A stretch of DNA of 64,000 nucleotides from Marchantia polymorpha subsp. ruderalis (Eukaryota; Streptophyta; Marchantiopsida; Marchantiales; Marchantiaceae). Position 1 is the first letter of the stretch; every line of letters begins with the position of its first letter. The position numbers and the translations under genes were made by a program. Below are positions 23,770 through 35,530 of the stretch, piece by piece. The stretch is from assembly GCA_037833965.1 (NCBI GenBank), contig AP031355.1:30839501-30903500 (forward strand). The letters run 5' to 3'. The notes beneath the pieces are model-generated. The model was not told where the DNA came from. It saw only the letters and a list, made by a program, of their open reading frames with translations, and did not search any database.

Positions 23770-24915
23770 ACTATTGAATAGCCAAGAGGTGCTTGATCCA
23801 CATTTGTGACCTTTTCAGGTGCCCATGCTTTTCAAAATGATGGACAAATACTTGTGTTTCGTCACACCACTAAACATGGAATGAACCGAGCTCTGAAGAG
23901 AGGGAAAGGGCCATGGAGTTTCATCAGGTATCACAGATCACACAAAGTTGACCAAGTTGGAGAGCAATTCATTCTTGGGTAGAGTGATGCATCTAAATGT
24001 ATGCATTTGATTGCTAATCACAAACATACCTTGCACCTAGCGTGGATGGAACTAAAGTGCAAGCACACTATGCTTTTCAATGTCATATTGACCAGATACA
24101 TACACCAATACTCAACACTTCACACTAAGTGTTGGAGGAGGACATACCATGCGATTTTATCAAAATTTACTACGACCTAAGTAAATCTACCCTTAATTTC
24201 TCACTGATGATTTGAAGCACAATTCTTGTTAGATCAATTCATATAGACACAGCGACAACTATAACCAGCTACATAAATGATCTAGGTCACCATAGCCAAG
24301 CCAACAATTTGAGCAGTGTAGAAGCCAACACATCGGTATCATCAAACTTGGATCCTAACTCAATACCATTTGTAGCTAACTATACTTTCATCATAAACAA
24401 GCTGCTTAGCAAGAAGCAAAGGGATTAGGTTTTGAATTTACTACTTAAGTACAAGGATGTGTTTGCTTTCTCCATCAAGTATCTAGGTAAGTGCAAGGTA
24501 ATGCAATTCCTCATTCATCTGGTTGATGAAAAATCAATTTACAAGAGAAGACATTGCATGAATAAACAAGAATGCTAGCTAGTGGATGAGAGGTGCAAGG
24601 AGCTTCATGACGTAGGGCTGATCCAACCCTCTTACTCTGATTTTGCAGCCAGTAAAGTTATACCGGCAAAGAAGTAACTAGCTTATTACCATTCCACGTG
24701 ATTATCCATTACTTTGCGATTCTAGAGGCATCACATACTTTTGACTACCAGACCCGACCAATTTTTCTTTTTCATTTCAAAAACTCGCGATAAACGGCTT
24801 AGGCAAGTCGATCAGAAGATAAATTTTAAGAAGTGTGAGTTTGTTATCACATTATTTGTTATCTAGGACATTGTATTCTATTCAATGATATAATGGCTCA
24901 TTGTAATAAGGTGGC
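23770..24915 (+). pseudogene. Ty3/Gypsy pol remnant, left part (reverse transcriptase region)
   Basis: Translated with frameshifts, the plus strand shows Gypsy landmarks. LLLKYKDVFAFSIKYLG lies near 24440. The segment KRRHCMNKQE..LVDERCKEL is followed by GLIQPSYSDFAASKVIPAKK (about 24540-24675), the start of the reverse transcriptase fold. KINFKKCEF lies near 24815-24845, then GHCILFNDIMAHCNKVA ends at 24915. The catalytic palm between these is largely missing, so this copy was already deleted internally. It is broken off exactly where the LINE begins, and the frame resumes at 31099. Confidence 0.75.
24905..24915. repeat. target-site duplication, left copy
   Basis: AATAAGGTGGC. It recurs at 31099-31109 and in both places encodes the same NKVA of the interrupted Gypsy polyprotein. 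Confidence 0.85.
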
Positions 24916-24917
24916 AC

Positions 24918-26519
24918 AATTTCCACATTCGATTTACAAATCAAGGAGATAGAGATCAAGCACTGTCGAGAACGAGACTCACTCACCTACGTCGGGAATT
25001 TATGATCTTGAAGTGGACCCCGGAAGCTGAAGATCACCAGTATATTCCAAACCGATATCCTGTCTGGGTTAGGTTCCCCGAACTGACGACCCTCCAGTCT
25101 CAATGGTTACCGGAACTCGCCAGCTTTCTAGGACCTGTTCTACTCCCACCAAGACGCATGCCAAAAACAACGCAACGTATGTGCAGGGTGTGCGTGGAGT
25201 GGACACATGGCAAAACGCCTCCAACCAGTATTGTAGCTGAGTTAGGGAAGGAAGTGGCACGAATTCCAGTGGATGTCACACATCTTCCAAGCTCATGTTT
25301 CAAATGTCGAAAGCATGGACATGTTGCCAAAACCTGCCCAGGAGATCCGCTGTTTCCGCAAACAAAAGGAGGAACGAACGCAGGAGAAAGACGCGAGCAG
25401 CGGCCTCCAAGAAACGCAACTGCACAACAGGTGAACAAGGCAGGAACCAGACCACCAGAGGCGTCAAAATTGCAAGAACCAGCCACGGTTCAAACAGCAA
25501 ACATGCCTCCTCGAGCTCAACCATCAATTTATCAACCTCCTGCAATGAGGAAACAGGAGGCTTTGCGAATTGCTAACCTATCTCCACTTCAAGCTACTTC
25601 TACCGAACTTCCCCAACCAGAACGACGACCATCGAGTGGAGGGTCCAAGAAAATTTCCCGACTCGAAATCGTTCCTACGGTCTCTCAAGTTTCACCTGCT
25701 GCAGTGATGAGGGAACAGTTAACGATGCCCGCTGCTGGCAACATTTCTGCTCAAAGATCCCAAGGCATGGACCAAACAGAGGTGTTACGTAGCCCCAACC
25801 TCCTTCTAAGGTGGAAGGATGCACCAAAGGAAGCCCCCACCTTCCAGAGTCTCAAATCTGTTGAGAATGCAGAAGAAGGCACAGCCACGTCACCGGCACC
25901 GGCGCCTAGGAGGTGGAAGCAAGCGTCCAGACGGAAAAAATCTTTCACGACCGCGGCTACTACCGAAGCTACAGGAGCAAAACGCAAACTAACCCCTGAA
26001 CTTGAATACCGGAACAAGATTCAAAGGGGACTTGGCAGCCCGGCTGAGGTAATTGTGTCGTCACCTCCTGAGTCGGCTCTCGTCCCCAAGCAACTATTGC
26101 CCATCCTATCATCTCCTGAAATCGTGTCCAACACGGGTACGACTCTGGAGATAGAGAAGAGCTGCAGCGAAGGCAAATCGGAACAGCAAGGGAGGATGAC
26201 CTCCCAGGACCTGAACGCCCTGACTGGTGCAGAAGACGAGAACGCAACCGACCAGAAAGCGGGTCCCAGACCTAAGAAACAGAGCGCCAAAGAGTTCCTC
26301 GCAGCATTGGCGCCAAAAACCCGAGGCATGAAAACTGTCTCGACAAAAAAAAGGGAGACGAGGGCAAGAAAGGGAGCAGAAGAGGGGTTGGCTGAAATAC
26401 TCCCCCAAGCTGCGCCTCAACCCTGTAACTCGGCGGGAAGTCCAGCGCTCGCTGAACCGACTACAATTGATGAAAATTCTACCACCATGCGCGGCCGGGC
26501 GGCCTTTAGTGAGCAATGA
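24918..26519 (+). CDS. LINE ORF1 protein (gag-like, CCHC), N-terminus missing
   Basis: The frame is open from the insertion boundary; the first Met is at 25002 but the coding pattern starts before it (DRDQALSRTRL, LRREFMILKWTPE), so the true N-terminus is absent. The first 90 residues resemble DUF4283 (FMILKWTPE, YPVWVRFPEL, then RMCRVCVEW), found with CCHC proteins of plant LINEs. The zinc knuckle CFKCRKHGHVAKTC is at 25296-25337. The remaining 400 residues are low-complexity, rich in Pro, Ala, Gln, Ser and Lys. Such proteins bind the element RNA in the ribonucleoprotein. There are no internal stops after 24918. The TGA (26517-26519) overlaps the ORF2 ATG. Confidence 0.8.
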   Translation, partial: NFHIRFTNQGDRDQALSRTRLTHLRREFMILKWTPEAEDHQYIPNRYPVWVRFPELTTLQSQWLPELASFLGPVLLPPRRMPKTTQRMCRVCVEWTHGKTPPTSIVAELGKEVARIPVDVTHLPSSCFKCRKHGHVAKTCPGDPLFPQTKGGTNAGERREQRPPRNATAQQVNKAGTRPPEASKLQEPATVQTANMPPRAQPSIYQPPAMRKQEALRIANLSPLQATSTELPQPERRPSSGGSKKISRLEIVPTVSQVSPAAVMREQLTMPAAGNISAQRSQGMDQTEVLRSPNLLLRWKDAPKEAPTFQSLKSVENAEEGTATSPAPAPRRWKQASRRKKSFTTAATTEATGAKRKLTPELEYRNKIQRGLGSPAEVIVSSPPESALVPKQLLPILSSPEIVSNTGTTLEIEKSCSEGKSEQQGRMTSQDLNALTGAEDENATDQKAGPRPKKQSAKEFLAALAPKTRGMKTVSTKKRETRARKGAEEGLAEILPQAAPQPCNSAGSPALAEPTTIDENSTTMRGRAAFSEQ

Positions 26520-29500
26520 ACGTCATCCCTGCCTAGCACCCCCTCTCCCTTAAACTAGTGTACTGGAACGTGGGGGGTTTAAACGGGACCACTAGAAAAT
26601 ACAAAATAAAGGAGCTATACTACAATAGCGAGGTTAGACCAGACATTCTAGCAATCCAGGAGCACAAGCTTGATGAATTTGCTATAAGTGCAGTAGGCAA
26701 TCTTCTCAGTCGTGACTTACGAACTGTGTGCTCCCCGGGTCAGAAAGGCACGAGGGGCAATGGCACTGGAGGGACGGCACTTTTTATTCACAAGAGTTTC
26801 AGGATCATGTCATCTGGCATTTCAGAGGATGGCTACGTAACGTGGGCCCAGGTGACAAAAGAGGGCCATGAATTTTTTGTCGCTTCAGTCTACGGACCTC
26901 ACTCACCAGGAGCAAGGGCAGCTCACTGGACCGCACTGCGAAACATGTTTCCCCATACCGACATTCTACTTTGTGGAGATTGGAACATGGTACAACAGCC
27001 GGCTGACTCGTCTGGAGAACGCCAAGTTCTCAGTGGTGCGGAAGCCACGGCATTCCTGGAGTTCAGTGCCAAACACAACCTCCAAGACGTCAAAGAGCTC
27101 GCGGCTGAGAACCAAGGCCCTGTGCACACACGTTGGAGTGCATACTGAGGCAACCCACGCTGGGCACGGCTAGATCGGATCTACGTCTCACATGGCGGGA
27201 GATGGCTCTCAGCGGTGAATACTGTTACACATCAAGCAGGGAATACCTTGTCTGATCACTTTCTAGTCTCGGCAGAACTAGAACTTGGTATTCTCCAGTG
27301 CTCAGATGGGAACTTGTCAAGGAACGGCCCCACGACCTTTAAGTGGAGCCCAGCTCTTATGGGTAAAGATGTCGTGAAGGCAGGAATCCAGCGCATCTGG
27401 ACGAAGCTGGCGCACAGGAAAGATGACCCTCGCAGAATTTATAATCGTGGGATGATGCAGGTCAGGAAACTCCTACGCACGAAACAACGTGAACAACGAG
27501 GAAGACTCTCGGAGATCCAAATCCTCGAAAAGGAGATCTTTAACCTACACAGCACGCGACCAATGGAGTTAACCCCCTCCCAACTGACTCGGCTCGATTG
27601 GCTGAAAACGGAGAAACGGATACGTGAACACGAGAGGGACGTCCAGATTCGACTTTGGTCACAGGTAAAGCACCTCGGCTTGGGAGATGCTCCCACTAAA
27701 TACTTTTTCAACATCCATCAACAAAACACAGCAAGGGCTCAAATTCTGCAGCTGAAACTGTCAACGGGAGAGGAGACGAGGGACCAAGCAAGAATCCTAT
27801 GTGCTGTCGGTAAGTACTATGCTGATCTCTACTCAGCGCAAACTTGCACCGAAGAAGACATTTACGTTAGGTCTGCGATGATGCAACGGGTGGAGAACAA
27901 ACTTACAGACGCGGAACGACTGATGCTGTCCGCACCTCCGACAGTCAAGGAAGTCGAAGATGTCTTGTTCTCACTCCCAGCGAACAAGGCACCAGGCGTA
28001 GATGGTGTTTCGGTGGAAGCGCTTAGGAAAACGTGGCCTGTTATGAAAGCGTTTTACCTCGCCATGGTTCAGAAGTTTTGGGAGGAGGGTATTCTTGCAG
28101 AGTCAATTACAGAAGGAATGATACGGCTCATACCCAAATCTGTAAACAAAACTGAACTCAAGGATTGGCGCCCCCTCACAATGCTGAACACAGATTATAA
28201 AATAATCGCAAGACTACTAGCAAGCCGTCTTCAGGTGATCCTTCCAACGCTGATCCTGCCACAACAAACAGGTTTCATCAAAGGACGGAACATGCTAGAC
28301 AACGTGTTAACTCTATGGATGGCGCAAGATGCCGCCAAGGTGACAAGCAGCAAGGGCATGTTTGTCAAACTCGACTTTGAGAAAGCCTATGATAGAGTCG
28401 AGCATTCTTACCTTTGGGACACCATGGAGCATTGTGGGCTTGGGGAAAAATTCATCTCCCTAGTCAAGGGTCTGACGGTGGGAGCCTCTACGGCGGTACA
28501 CGTTAATGGGGCTAAAACCTTCAGGTTTCCCGTGGAGAGAGGTGTCAGGCAAGGGTGCCCCCTAGCTCCACTTCTGTTTGCCCTTGCGACTCAGCCACTC
28601 ATGACAGAGATGCGCCACAACTTCTCTCTTGGAAAACTCAAAGGATTCAGAATAGGAGAGTCAGTGTTCATCGATTACTCTCTATTTGCCGATGACATGG
28701 GAGTGTTTATTGATGATTCCTTCTCCTCGTTCCAAGAACTACGTACTGCACTATCAAAATATGAGGCAAGTAGTGGCGCACGACTAAACCTAGCTAAATC
28801 GTCAATTCTTCTGTTAGGAATGGACAGGCCCCCCGACTGGTTTCCGCTGACCGGGTGTTCCTTGATGGGAAAAGGCGAGATTCATAAATATCTTGGAGCA
28901 CCAGCTGGTCAGGAAATCACAAGAATACAGAGAGACGAATTCTGTACCAAGAAAATTTCCAGCACACTTGGTGGATGGGAGACACAGCTGCTTTTGTTTG
29001 AAGCCAGAACGATCCTACTCCAACACGTGTTACAAGCTCAACCCACTTTCTACTCTTCTCTGGTTCGACTGTCATCACAAACATGCAGAAGAGTGGAACA
29101 ACTCTACAGACACTTTTTGTGGGGATACAGCAAGGAGGGAAAAGCAAAAATTGCTCTGGCCAGATAGGACATAATGTGCCGACCCAAGTCGAAAGGCGGA
29201 TTGGGCATCAGAAGCCTCAAGGACACGAACTCCTCACTGATGGGTAAGTGGGTAGGAGCTATTGTAGACGAAAACTCTGGTGGTTGGAATTTAGCATTGG
29301 CAGAGATAGTGAAACAGTGCCGACTCAAGTACAGTAGAAACATCATTCGTGGTCACTACTCCCTATCAGATCTGATACTAACAAATCAGCCCCTCCACTT
29401 GGTTGGAACTGAGGTCGGACTAGCTCTGATTAATTGTTGGAAAACTATACAAGCTGATATCTCTTGGGACCCTAGTGGTGTCCACCTCCCTGCTTATCTC

Positions 29501-30598
29501 ACTTTGAGAGATACTGTAAACCTGATATTAAACGATCAGGAAGGAGTATTGTCAAAGATAAAGGAAGTGATGGGCGAGCTACGTAAACTAAGAATCACGA
29601 CAGTAGATACGCTATGGACCAGAAGGGTAGTACTGGAGGAGAAATATGTTGCAGGTCAGGTAAATCAAAACTTGAGAGAGGAAGGCTCCGTTATTCACGT
29701 CTTTTTCCAGAAAATACTTTCTGCTCAAGGGATTAGCAACTCCCCCCTAAGAGCAAGTCATGGGTGGAAGTTGAGAGGAAAACCGATTACAGGCAACTTC
29801 ACAGACGCTGCCCGAAATTGGTATAAGGGGAAGGTGCAGGTAACATCACCGGAGACCTACCTCAACAGAAAGTGGAGCACAAACAAAAGCGAGAAAGAGT
29901 GAGAAACGGTGTTTTCCAACCTCTGGATGAGCAGAAACACTAACAGGGACAGAATCTTCATGTGGCGGGTACTACAACATGCACTTTACTCCAACGAACG
30001 AGCAGCCAGAATATGACATGGGGACGGAAGGTGCCCAAGGGGATGCGAACAATTGGAATCTGTTCCTCACATCCTGTACGAATGCCCATTTGCGAAAAGT
30101 GTTTGGGGAGCTGCTGCTGGTCTGAAGTGGCCAAGGACAGAAACAACAAACATTTTTGTCCAGTCGAAGACCCTACTACAGCTCATCGAACTCGGACTGG
30201 CAACGATAAAAGGTAGCTCTATTCCTGCCCAATGGATGTTAGTGACAGAAATATGTAGACACTTATGGTTAAGTCGTAATCAGAAATTCTTCTCGAATCT
30301 ACAAGTAGAAGTTACTGTCCATAGCAGAGTTAGAAATACCCTTGATAAGGCTATTTCTCAATGGAAGGAGTCAGCAGCTGACCCTCCACCTGAACAATGG
30401 CTACAAATCGCAAAAACGCTCCAAGAAGCCATTGCAACGTCGATGAAAACACGTATTGAACGTTGGTTAGACTCGGTATTAGAAAATATACAGGTTCCTG
30501 AGGGAAGGTCGGAAGCCCCCCACACGAAGGAAGCAGCGACCGGACTGGACCGCACTCAACCCTCCCATGTGAGGGTTGAACATGTTTTAGGTTACTAG
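26516..30598 (+). pseudogene. LINE ORF2 (endonuclease, reverse transcriptase, zf-RVT) with five nonsense codons
   Basis: One continuous frame of 1361 codons, starting at ATG 26516 which overlaps the ORF1 stop as ATGA. The order is an endonuclease with YWNVGGLNG and AIQEHKLDEF and ending at LSDHFLVSAEL (SDH at 27251-27259); a reverse transcriptase with PGVDGVSVEAL, QQTGFIKGRNMLDN, KLDFEKAYDRV, GVRQGCPLAPLLFAL and FADDMGVF (28685 on); and a zf-RVT-like end with ESVPHILYECPFAKSVWG (about 30053-30107). In-frame stops are TAG 26534, TGA 27146, TAG 29165, TGA 29900 and TGA 30014. Each can be explained by one C-to-T or G-to-A change, and no frameshift is needed anywhere. The copy is recent but dead. 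Confidence 0.85.
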
Positions 30599-31098
30599 AA
30601 GCTCAACAATCGCACGATGCAAAGGGATGGGCACCATCATGCTGGGAATCCTTTTTTTAAACTTGGACTGCAGGAAGAAAACAGTGAACACCTGGGCCGG
30701 GCAGTAACGGGAATCTTTTTAGGAACAGCAGCTGCTCCACCACCTGCGCCGGCCCAGGCCCTCTCACTGTTTCCTTCCTGTTGTCTCTGCTAAGTTTAAA
30801 AAAAATGTATTTTTCTGAACCTGGGTACGTGGGCCCTTGTTCTCGGGTATGACGGGTGTTTCCTCTTCCCTTCAGCTTCGTGTGCAGGTTGTGGACCGCA
30901 GGTTGTGAACGAGGGTCAGACACGGTCCCCCTTGCTTTCGGTCTCCGGTTGGCTTGGCGCTCGGCCGTTGGAGCGCGTCTAGCTGGTTTGTGCTTTGTCC
31001 GCCTCTGTGCGTTTTGTGCATGTTGGTTGTACTATGTTTTTTTCTTAGCGCTGGTGCGCAATAAACGGCTCTCCTGCAGTTTTCTGCAGCTTCCAACC
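30599..31098 (+). other. 3' untranslated region of the LINE
   Basis: Non-coding tail between the ORF2 stop and the right target duplication, more GC-rich than the surroundings. AATAAA occurs at about 31061-31066. CTGCAG is repeated close to the end. There is no A-run before the target duplication, unusual for a plant L1. Confidence 0.6.
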
Positions 31099-31109
31099 AA
31101 TAAGGTGGC
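31099..31109. repeat. target-site duplication, right copy
   Basis: AATAAGGTGGC, identical to 24905-24915. Confidence 0.85.
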
Positions 31110-31495
31110 TCATCTTGAAGATGTTTGATACTATTGATCTGCACATCTTGAGGAGTTTCATTGATATGTGTAACTATTAGCGTATCTATGTGCAAGATTT
31201 CAGTATCATTGCATATCCTCTTTATGCGTTGTTGAAGAACAATGGTACTTGGACATTTTGTGAAAATGCTCAACACGCTTTCAACTTGCTCAAAGAAAAG
31301 TTCGCAGAATACTCCGTACTTAATAGGCTTAATTTCAGCAAAGTTTTCATCCTACACACCTATTGGATTGCTTTAGGCATTGGCAGCATACTAGATCAGC
31401 ATGATGAGGAAAGCAATAAGTATGTCATTGCTTTTGCGCCTAGAAGCAATAACAAGGTCAAAATCAACTACTCTTACTACAAATGTATACAAGAC
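31110..31495 (+). pseudogene. Ty3/Gypsy pol remnant, right part (RT end and RNase H start)
   Basis: This continues the Gypsy frame broken at 24915. LHILRSFIDMCNY, a TAG, RIYVQDFSIIAYPLYALLK and FNLLKEKFAEYSVL are the end of the reverse transcriptase. FSKVFILHTYWIALGIGSIL and YVIAFAPRSNNK are the RNase H start, with Tyr where the family usually has the catalytic Asp (ILHTD). Similarity stops at about 31495 within NYSYYKC, where other DNA begins. Confidence 0.8.
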
Positions 31496-31496
31496 T

Positions 31497-33720
31497 AAAT
31501 GTTGTATGTGTGAAATAGATTTAGAAGTAGTCAAGAAGTTAATCTTGATTAGTTTAAAATAACTAAATTTAGCTAGTTATAACTAAATTTATGAAGTTAT
31601 AACTTATGTTATGTTAGTTATGTTTAACTATAATAACTATACTTGGCAGAATAACTAGAGAAATTTTGGAATATTTGAGTGATCACTTCTATTTTGTCTT
31701 GTACAATAGTTTGGATTCTAAAATAAAAAACTTTTGATTTCATGTTTAGCTTTTATTGGTTTGACTAAGTAATGAGAACTTCATTGGTTGGACGAAATCT
31801 AATGCTGACTTAATGGCAAGTGAACGTTCTAGAAGTTGAAAAAGTACAAATGACATGTCGCCACCTCATTATATGAATTAATAAACATCTAGAAGGTTTA
31901 GTATACTAAAGAAATGTTGCCACATATTTGTAACTAGTCAAACATACTATGATTTATCTTTGTTAAAGTAAGTTAGATAGAAATTATCATTGGTTACTAT
32001 GGTAACTTCTAAAGTAATATATAAAGAGAGGTAGGGTAAAAACTCTCAAGCAAGTTTGAACAGTTCATGTGTAAAGACTTGTTTCATATATGAAAAAGTG
32101 ACATCTTTCAGCATCTTTCATCTTTGAAACTCCGGAGTCCTCATGTATGCCTGCTGAGTACCCTCTCCCGAATATCTGTCTACCTACTCAAAGGAGGTAA
32201 ACCTTCCTTCTTTCCGATCTGTCCCTCCACGTTTGGACCTCATTGCCCTCTTAAAGGTCATCATGGCGTTTGAGAATCACTTCGGATTACTACTACTACC
32301 TCTTCTCCGCCGTAACACAGCTACTTTGTTCTAATGTAATTACTTCTACTCTAAAACGTTAAAAACGACCTCAATTTCCCAACCTACTATTCTATTTCCG
32401 AAAAAAACGAAAAAATTGACCTATCACATTTGCGCTGGAGTGTCAACTGGAGCTAAAATTTAGTGAGGTTGTTGGTTTTAACCGGGCACACATTCTTGCA
32501 AAATTTTAGCTTCAACGGAGTCTGTTTGCAGAAGTTATTAATTCGAAGCTTTGAGTTTGAGTTTGTGTGAACCTTCGAACTTCGGAGAAGAGACTTTGGA
32601 CTTCAGACTTGAAGGAATTTGAGAGAAAATTCAAGCGCATGGTGGAGCCGGAGCGTTGCTTGAAAGAATTGACAGCCAATGGAGTTGTAGGGCATTGGCA
32701 GTTAGAAATGAAGCTCAATTTGTTCATCTTCGGTTTGGAGGAGACGAAGGAGACCCGGAATTGGAACTGTCAGCCGTTTTGAGTAGGATAGGAGTAGTTA
32801 GGAACCCAGCGGGCGTTGTAAATGACGAATGGGCTGGCGTGGCGCTTGTTGGGAGCTTGCATCACAGCGAGTGACATCTCAATGTCTTAGTTAGGAATAA
32901 AGAAGCCTAAGGCTCTGCCTTGGGGGGGGGGGCTTTTCCATTAGTTTGTTTCTTAGCTTTCCGTTTGCAATTCTCTGCACGTTTGTGAAATTGAGTGGTT
33001 TGTCATCGTGTGCGAGTTGCTTCAATTTGTCAAAGATACCGCATCTGAAGTAGAGAGTCCAATTCAGATGTTCCAAGTAACCTAGGGCTAGTTCAGGATT
33101 TAAGAAAATCTGTAAATTGGAAGCTTAGTGCAGCCGGCTGAGTGAATAATCTTGGAAAATTTCCCCCTTGAATATAGAGTGCAGGGTTGGATGCGATTCT
33201 GGCAGGCTTTGGTTGGACAATTTTCAGGTTGTGTGTGTGATTTTACTCTGCTGTTCGGACCTTCGGCCGTAATTGAGCTGTGTCTTCTGGTAGTGACATG
33301 TGCCTGAGAAGTAAAACTCTTCAATAGAATGTCAATTTGTGACACTACTTGGTTCTTTGGTGTTGTTTTTGTACTCGTGGGATTGAATCTTTACCATTAT
33401 GCTCCATTTCGATAATTATCTGTTATTACAACAAGCTTAGCGACAAGCTTAGTTGCAAGTTAGCTCGTTAACACTCATTTTGCAAGAGTAAAAATTTGAG
33501 ATGATTCACATACTTGGTGCCATTAACCAAAAATTGCGGACATTATCTCTAGAAGCTCATTGATCACTTTAAATAATAACTTAGACGCAAGACAAGACTT
33601 TGATAAGCTTGCTTTGGCAGCCAAGTTACATGACTCTAGCTACTTAGTCTTAGTGCAATATTATGCAGCTGGTCAACTTGTGTTTGATATATGGAAGTAC
33701 GGGAACATGCAAATATTGTT
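31497..33720. other. unexplained insert within the Gypsy remnant, LTR-like at its left end
   Basis: Gypsy coding similarity stops near 31495 and resumes near 33730. The left 550 bp are AT-rich with many TAACTA/TTATAACT repeats and contain TATATAAAGAGAGG (about 32020), which could be an LTR promoter. Then follows less AT-rich DNA with ORFs of 71-72 codons at 32567-32874 that I do not recognise, a run of 11 G at 32922-32932, and AGGAATAAAGAAGCC just before it. I found no primer-binding site or second LTR, so the nature of the insert is open. Confidence 0.35.
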
Positions 33721-33729
33721 GCAACGTGG

Positions 33730-34530
33730 AAAATACTCCTCTTAAGTTATTTCAAGTGAGAGGGATTGCATATAGCAACGATCCAAGTTTTATGCATGGA
33801 AGGACGATTCTCTAATTTGGCTTTTGCCTTTAAATGATGGAGTGGTAAATCCACTGCATGAAAAGGGTGATCTGATAAGGAAGATACATTCAGAGCTTTG
33901 GACACTTTAGTATGAAGCAAACCTATTATCTTATGTCTCCTCATTACTATTGAAGAGGTATGTATACTCAAGTTTGTGAGTTGGTTGCCCGAGGTATGCT
34001 ATAGGATGCAAACTTCTTTTTACTTCCAACAGGTCACACTTCATTCACTATCTATCATGAGTTTATTCTATCACTGATCTTGTGATTTAGCTAGTGAGTT
34101 GCCCATGACCAACATAGATAACATTTTTATCTTTGATCTGAGTGGATTGAGTTAGTTGCCCTAACATATAAGATCTCTCAAAGTACTAGCTAGAACTTTC
34201 TCTAGCAAGTTTTTAGTAGGTTTGGAGCATGTGCAAAGTGCCTCATTGATCATCGATCCAAATTTAGAGATGAATTCCAAGATTTGCTTCATCATGTCTT
34301 GATTGATCATCGGCGCACTTCAAAGGATCACTCACAAGCTGATGGACTTGGTGAAAGGATGGTGCAAACTTGCAAAAAGAAGTTGCGCAAACTTTGTTTC
34401 ACAAAAAAAAGAAGAATTGAGATCTAGCCCTACCCTGCTTTGCAATGAAGTATCAAATGTTCAGACATGCATATCTCTCGCATATCACTTGTGTGACAAT
34501 TGCAATGCAGGATATCATATGTTTTGACTC
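33730..34530 (+). pseudogene. Ty3/Gypsy integrase remnant
   Basis: With frameshifts, the plus strand shows HFSMKQTYYLM (about 33900), then YYWRGMYTQV and LVARGM, the zinc-binding part of a Gypsy integrase. Later it shows DHRRTSKDHSQADG followed by ERMVQTCKKKLRKLCFTKK (about 34305-34410), the end of the catalytic core with its Glu. It fits the same element as 23770-24915 and 31110-31495 in orientation and order. Stops and indels are frequent, and the core between the two segments is poorly preserved. Confidence 0.65.
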
Positions 34531-35530
34531 ACACCATAGTTCACACAAGTTTCGTTGGGTTTGTTGTATTGTCATAAGTGTCTTTCACAACTATCTTCCG
34601 TTTTCCTGATCTTTGATATGCAATATTTTCAGGTATGAGATGATACATAAGGCTTTGATTTGCTTTCTCTCCACGAAAGTATTCACTGCAGTTTGCTACT
34701 AACTTGTACTTTTTGTACTTTTTTCTTTTAGACACCACACGCAACATTGGATATAGATTCAGATTTGTGCACTAGTTTCATTGTTGTTGTTAGTGTTTAG
34801 CTTGGGTTGATCTACAATCAACAAGACTGTCCAAGAGTTATTTGCCAAAATTTTAATTTTCAGACGAAACGATAGTATCATGTTACAACACGTTTTGTTA
34901 CAGCAGTCATCATATTCATCCATTTACATTAAAATTAACGATTGCAAACAATGATATGTGATATAACAATATATGAAAGTCACTTGAAGGTTATATTTTA
35001 ATTTTTTTTGTAGATTGATATTTTTGATCTCAACATCTTGTCAAGATTAACAATTTTTAGCTTAACCTTAATTTGTTTCTTCCATAACACATAATCATCA
35101 GGTCAATCATATTTCACAATCATATATTGCTTCCTCAAACTTCATAGCTATCATTTTATTGTATCAAATCTTTGATAATCTTCCTTGCATTATCTATGCA
35201 AACAAATAAATTTAAAGCATACAAGTAAAACTTCAAAAACTCTATTTCAAACAATCACACAAAAATGTTTCTTTGTTGGCTAGCAAAGAAACATCGTTCA
35301 CTTGATGAATTATTGCTTGAGCTTCATACTCCAAAAAAATTCAATGTGCATGAAAGAAGTTTTGAAACTTTAAAAATTGAAAATATATAAAATAAATGAC
35401 TATTCCAAAAAGCATCAAACAAAACTGCCCTATAACCTAAAACTGCATATCTTTTATATTTTATCTGCCCATCTAACAAACTAGATTAGGATTAGTATCT
35501 TCAAGCAATCAAACACTTGTTTCAAATCGA
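34531..35530. other. AT-rich stretch, no gene seen
   Basis: Only short Ile/Phe/Lys-rich ORFs occur. It lies between the Gypsy integrase remnant and the Copia LTR and may hold decayed 3' sequence of the Gypsy element, but I could not recognise an LTR. Confidence 0.3.

Larger units (their letters stand above)
24916..31098 (+). mobile_element. L1-type LINE, 5'-truncated, inserted in the Gypsy element
   Basis: The 6183-bp insertion is bounded by an 11-bp direct repeat AATAAGGTGGC and splits a Gypsy polyprotein between NKVA on the left and NKVAHL on the right. ORF1 (DUF4283-like part plus CCHC knuckle) is already open at the left end with no upstream start, so the 5' end is truncated, as is usual after target-primed reverse transcription. 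ORF2 has endonuclease, reverse transcriptase and terminal zinc-binding regions. The 3' end lacks an evident poly(A) tail: the last bases are CTGCAGCTTCCAACC. Several nonsense codons make this copy inactive. Confidence 0.85.

Noticed and set aside
25069..26516. Several minus-strand ORFs of 60-135 codons
   Set aside because: They are shadows of LINE ORF1, produced by its biased composition.
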